This document shows, one piece after another, positions 39,572 to 40,781 of a stretch of DNA of 40,781 nt. A program made the translations under genes and the position numbers. Each line of letters begins with the position of its first letter. The first letter of the stretch is position 1. Below the pieces are notes generated by a model. It did no database searches, was not told where the DNA came from, and worked only from the letters and a program-made list of their open reading frames with translations. Origin of the DNA: Deltaproteobacteria bacterium (GTDB lineage: Bacteria; Myxococcota_A; Polyangia; Polyangiales; Polyangiaceae); the NCBI GenBank assembly GCA_016209145.1, contig JACQWT010000160.1:1-40781 (forward strand), in the 5' to 3' direction.

Positions 39572-40781
39572 ATGCACCAGCCGAACTGCAGCCTCGCCCT
39601 GTGCCTGCTGGCCGCTTCGCTCGCGGGCTGCTCCTGGGCTCCGCCGCCGAGGGGCGGCGGGCTGCACCTCGCGGATCCGGCCCTCGGCGTGCCGGCCGCC
39701 GCCCCGGCCGCGTCTGCGTCTGCGCCGGCGGCTCCGGCCCCGGCTCCGGCCCCGGCTCCGGCCCCGGCTCCGCCGCAGTCCGCGTCTGCGCCGGCGGCTC
39801 CGACTGCCGCACCGGCCCCTGCGACGCTCGCCCCCTGCCCGCCCCCGCCCGTGGCGCGGGAGAGCTGGCGGCACCACCGCAGCGCCCTGGTCGTCGGCCT
39901 CGGCCCGCCCCACCACAGCGCCGTCGATCCGATAGCCAACCCGGGTGGCGCGGCCGAGCTGCGCGGCAAGTTCGCCTACGGGAGCGTGAGCAAGGATCTG
40001 GAGCACGAGGCCGTCCTGGGCTTCGTCCGGAGAAGCGAGCGCTGCGACGACTGGGCGAGCCTGGGCCGGCAGCTCACCGACTCCGACGGCCGCGTGTCAT
40101 TTGCGCTGCCCGCGGGCTTCTTCCCGGGGCCCGGGCGCTACCCTTTCCAGCTCGTGGTCCCCGGCGATCTCAGCGGCGCGGGCGGCGCCGTGTACGTGCT
40201 CGGCCGGGGCAGCCCCGTCGTGGTGTTCGACATCGACGGGACACTCACGGCGGGCGATGCCGAGCTCGTGGGGCAGCTCCTGGGCGGGCCCAGCCCGGCC
40301 ATGCATGTCGGCGCGCTCGAGATGGCCCACGCCTGGGCGCGCGCCGGCTACCAGCCGGTGTTCCTCACCGGCCGGCCGTACATGCTCACGGCGGCCTCGC
40401 GGCGCTGGCTAGCCGAGCGCGGTTTCCCGCCCGGGCCGGTGCGCACCACCGACCACATCGGCCAGGCCCAGCCTGGCGAGCACGGCGTGGGCCGCTTCAA
40501 GCTGGCGCAGCTCCAGGAGCTCCGCGAGGGGCTCGGTCTCGTGTTGTTCGCCGCGTACGGGAACGCCGAGACGGACATCTGCGCCTATGCTCGCGCCGGG
40601 GTCCCGCAGGAGCGCACCTTCATCATCGGCCCGAACGGCGGGCGTGCCTGCCCGGGCTTCGCGCCGAGCCGCGCCGTGCGCGACTACCTGATCACCTGCG
40701 GAGTAGCGCCGGATGCAATCCTCTATTCCGCCCACGGCGAGTACCCGGTGGGCCCGGACGGCAAACCGGACCGCCAGTTCC
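39572..40781 (+). CDS. Lipoprotein with lipin/LNS2-type phosphatase domain (3' end outside window)
   Basis: The gene starts at ATG 39572 and runs off the window; 403 codons are visible. The signal LALCLLAASLAGC ends in a lipobox cysteine. A low-complexity Ala/Pro linker follows, then a beta domain. From residue 215 comes VVVFDIDGTLTAGD (Asp220 and Asp222 are the HAD-type nucleophile and acid) and later VFLTGRPYM and AAYGNAETDICAYARAGVP. This is the LNS2/lipin arrangement used by eukaryotic phosphatidate phosphatases. Export as a lipoprotein suggests a periplasmic or surface phosphatase acting on lipids, but substrate is inferred only. It is divergent from the metalloprotease gene. Confidence 0.85.
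   Translation, partial: MHQPNCSLALCLLAASLAGCSWAPPPRGGGLHLADPALGVPAAAPAASASAPAAPAPAPAPAPAPAPPQSASAPAAPTAAPAPATLAPCPPPPVARESWRHHRSALVVGLGPPHHSAVDPIANPGGAAELRGKFAYGSVSKDLEHEAVLGFVRRSERCDDWASLGRQLTDSDGRVSFALPAGFFPGPGRYPFQLVVPGDLSGAGGAVYVLGRGSPVVVFDIDGTLTAGDAELVGQLLGGPSPAMHVGALEMAHAWARAGYQPVFLTGRPYMLTAASRRWLAERGFPPGPVRTTDHIGQAQPGEHGVGRFKLAQLQELREGLGLVLFAAYGNAETDICAYARAGVPQERTFIIGPNGGRACPGFAPSRAVRDYLITCGVAPDAILYSAHGEYPVGPDGKPDRQF

Overview
The window is very GC-rich DNA with strong G/C preference at third codon positions. Several gene families typical of Myxococcota (myxobacteria and relatives) are present: a MYXO-CTERM C-terminal anchor, DUF4215-type Cys-rich repeats, the 'KCGxKCVDxxxDxxNCGxC' Cys-rich repeats, an AgmX/PglI-like domain, a DUF2452-type protein, Gly/Ser-rich lipoprotein linkers, many Ser/Thr-kinase and two-component genes, and an FMN/Fe-S redox operon behind a sigma-54 promoter. 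I infer a myxobacterium-like organism, possibly Polyangiales-like. No tRNA, rRNA, CRISPR array or intact insertion sequence was seen.

Layout. (1) 1-123: the end of a PIN-domain gene, then about 500 bp of non-coding DNA with small hairpin repeats. (2) 636-6533, minus strand: an apparent two-gene operon (a receiver/PEP-synthase-type ATP-binding protein, then an Rh/Amt-like membrane protein), preceded by a glutamate dehydrogenase gene broken by a short out-of-frame deletion. (3) 6821-11525: an Rpn-like nuclease-fold protein, then a sensor kinase and an NtrC-type sigma-54 activator whose 3' end runs into an ISAzo13-type transposase remnant. (4) 11645-12805: a secreted Cys-rich/RCC1-repeat lipoprotein. 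(5) 13279-20579: a near-perfect -24/-12 promoter followed by five co-directional genes: a Zn-ribbon protein, a NuoE-like subunit, a NuoF::NfnB/GltD fusion, a HoxU/NuoG-like Fe-S subunit and a glutamate-synthase-like FMN protein. (6) 20593-22575, minus: an ECF sigma / anti-sigma / periplasmic LTPEQ-protein operon and a second secreted helical protein. (7) 22791-31000: lipoproteins, a RelE-type toxin-antitoxin pair, an AgmX-like/HEAT/HAMP membrane operon, a Ser/Thr kinase, a DUF4258-like/DUF2283 pair, and small envelope proteins. (8) 30307-40781: large secreted Cys-rich repeat proteins (one with a fibrinogen-like GGGWT domain, one with a MYXO-CTERM tail), a 1,668-residue metzincin-type metalloprotease, and a lipoprotein with a lipin/LNS2 phosphatase domain.

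How it fits together. The left half has a nitrogen/redox theme: Rh/Amt-like protein, glutamate dehydrogenase remnant, NtrB/NtrC-like pair, sigma-54 promoter and GltB-like redox operon. The most interesting unit is the 13.3-20.6 kb operon. It encodes NADH-oxidising and NAD(P)/FAD electron-transfer modules but no hydrogenase, formate dehydrogenase or glutaminase. Its only candidate terminal catalyst is a GltB-like FMN protein that lacks the usual 3Fe-4S cysteines and carries a different four-Cys motif at its N terminus. The right half is mainly cell-envelope and secreted proteins. Several genes (gdhA, two repeat-rich secreted proteins, the kinase tail) carry out-of-frame junctions. These could be real decay or assembly errors, and the sequence alone cannot decide.
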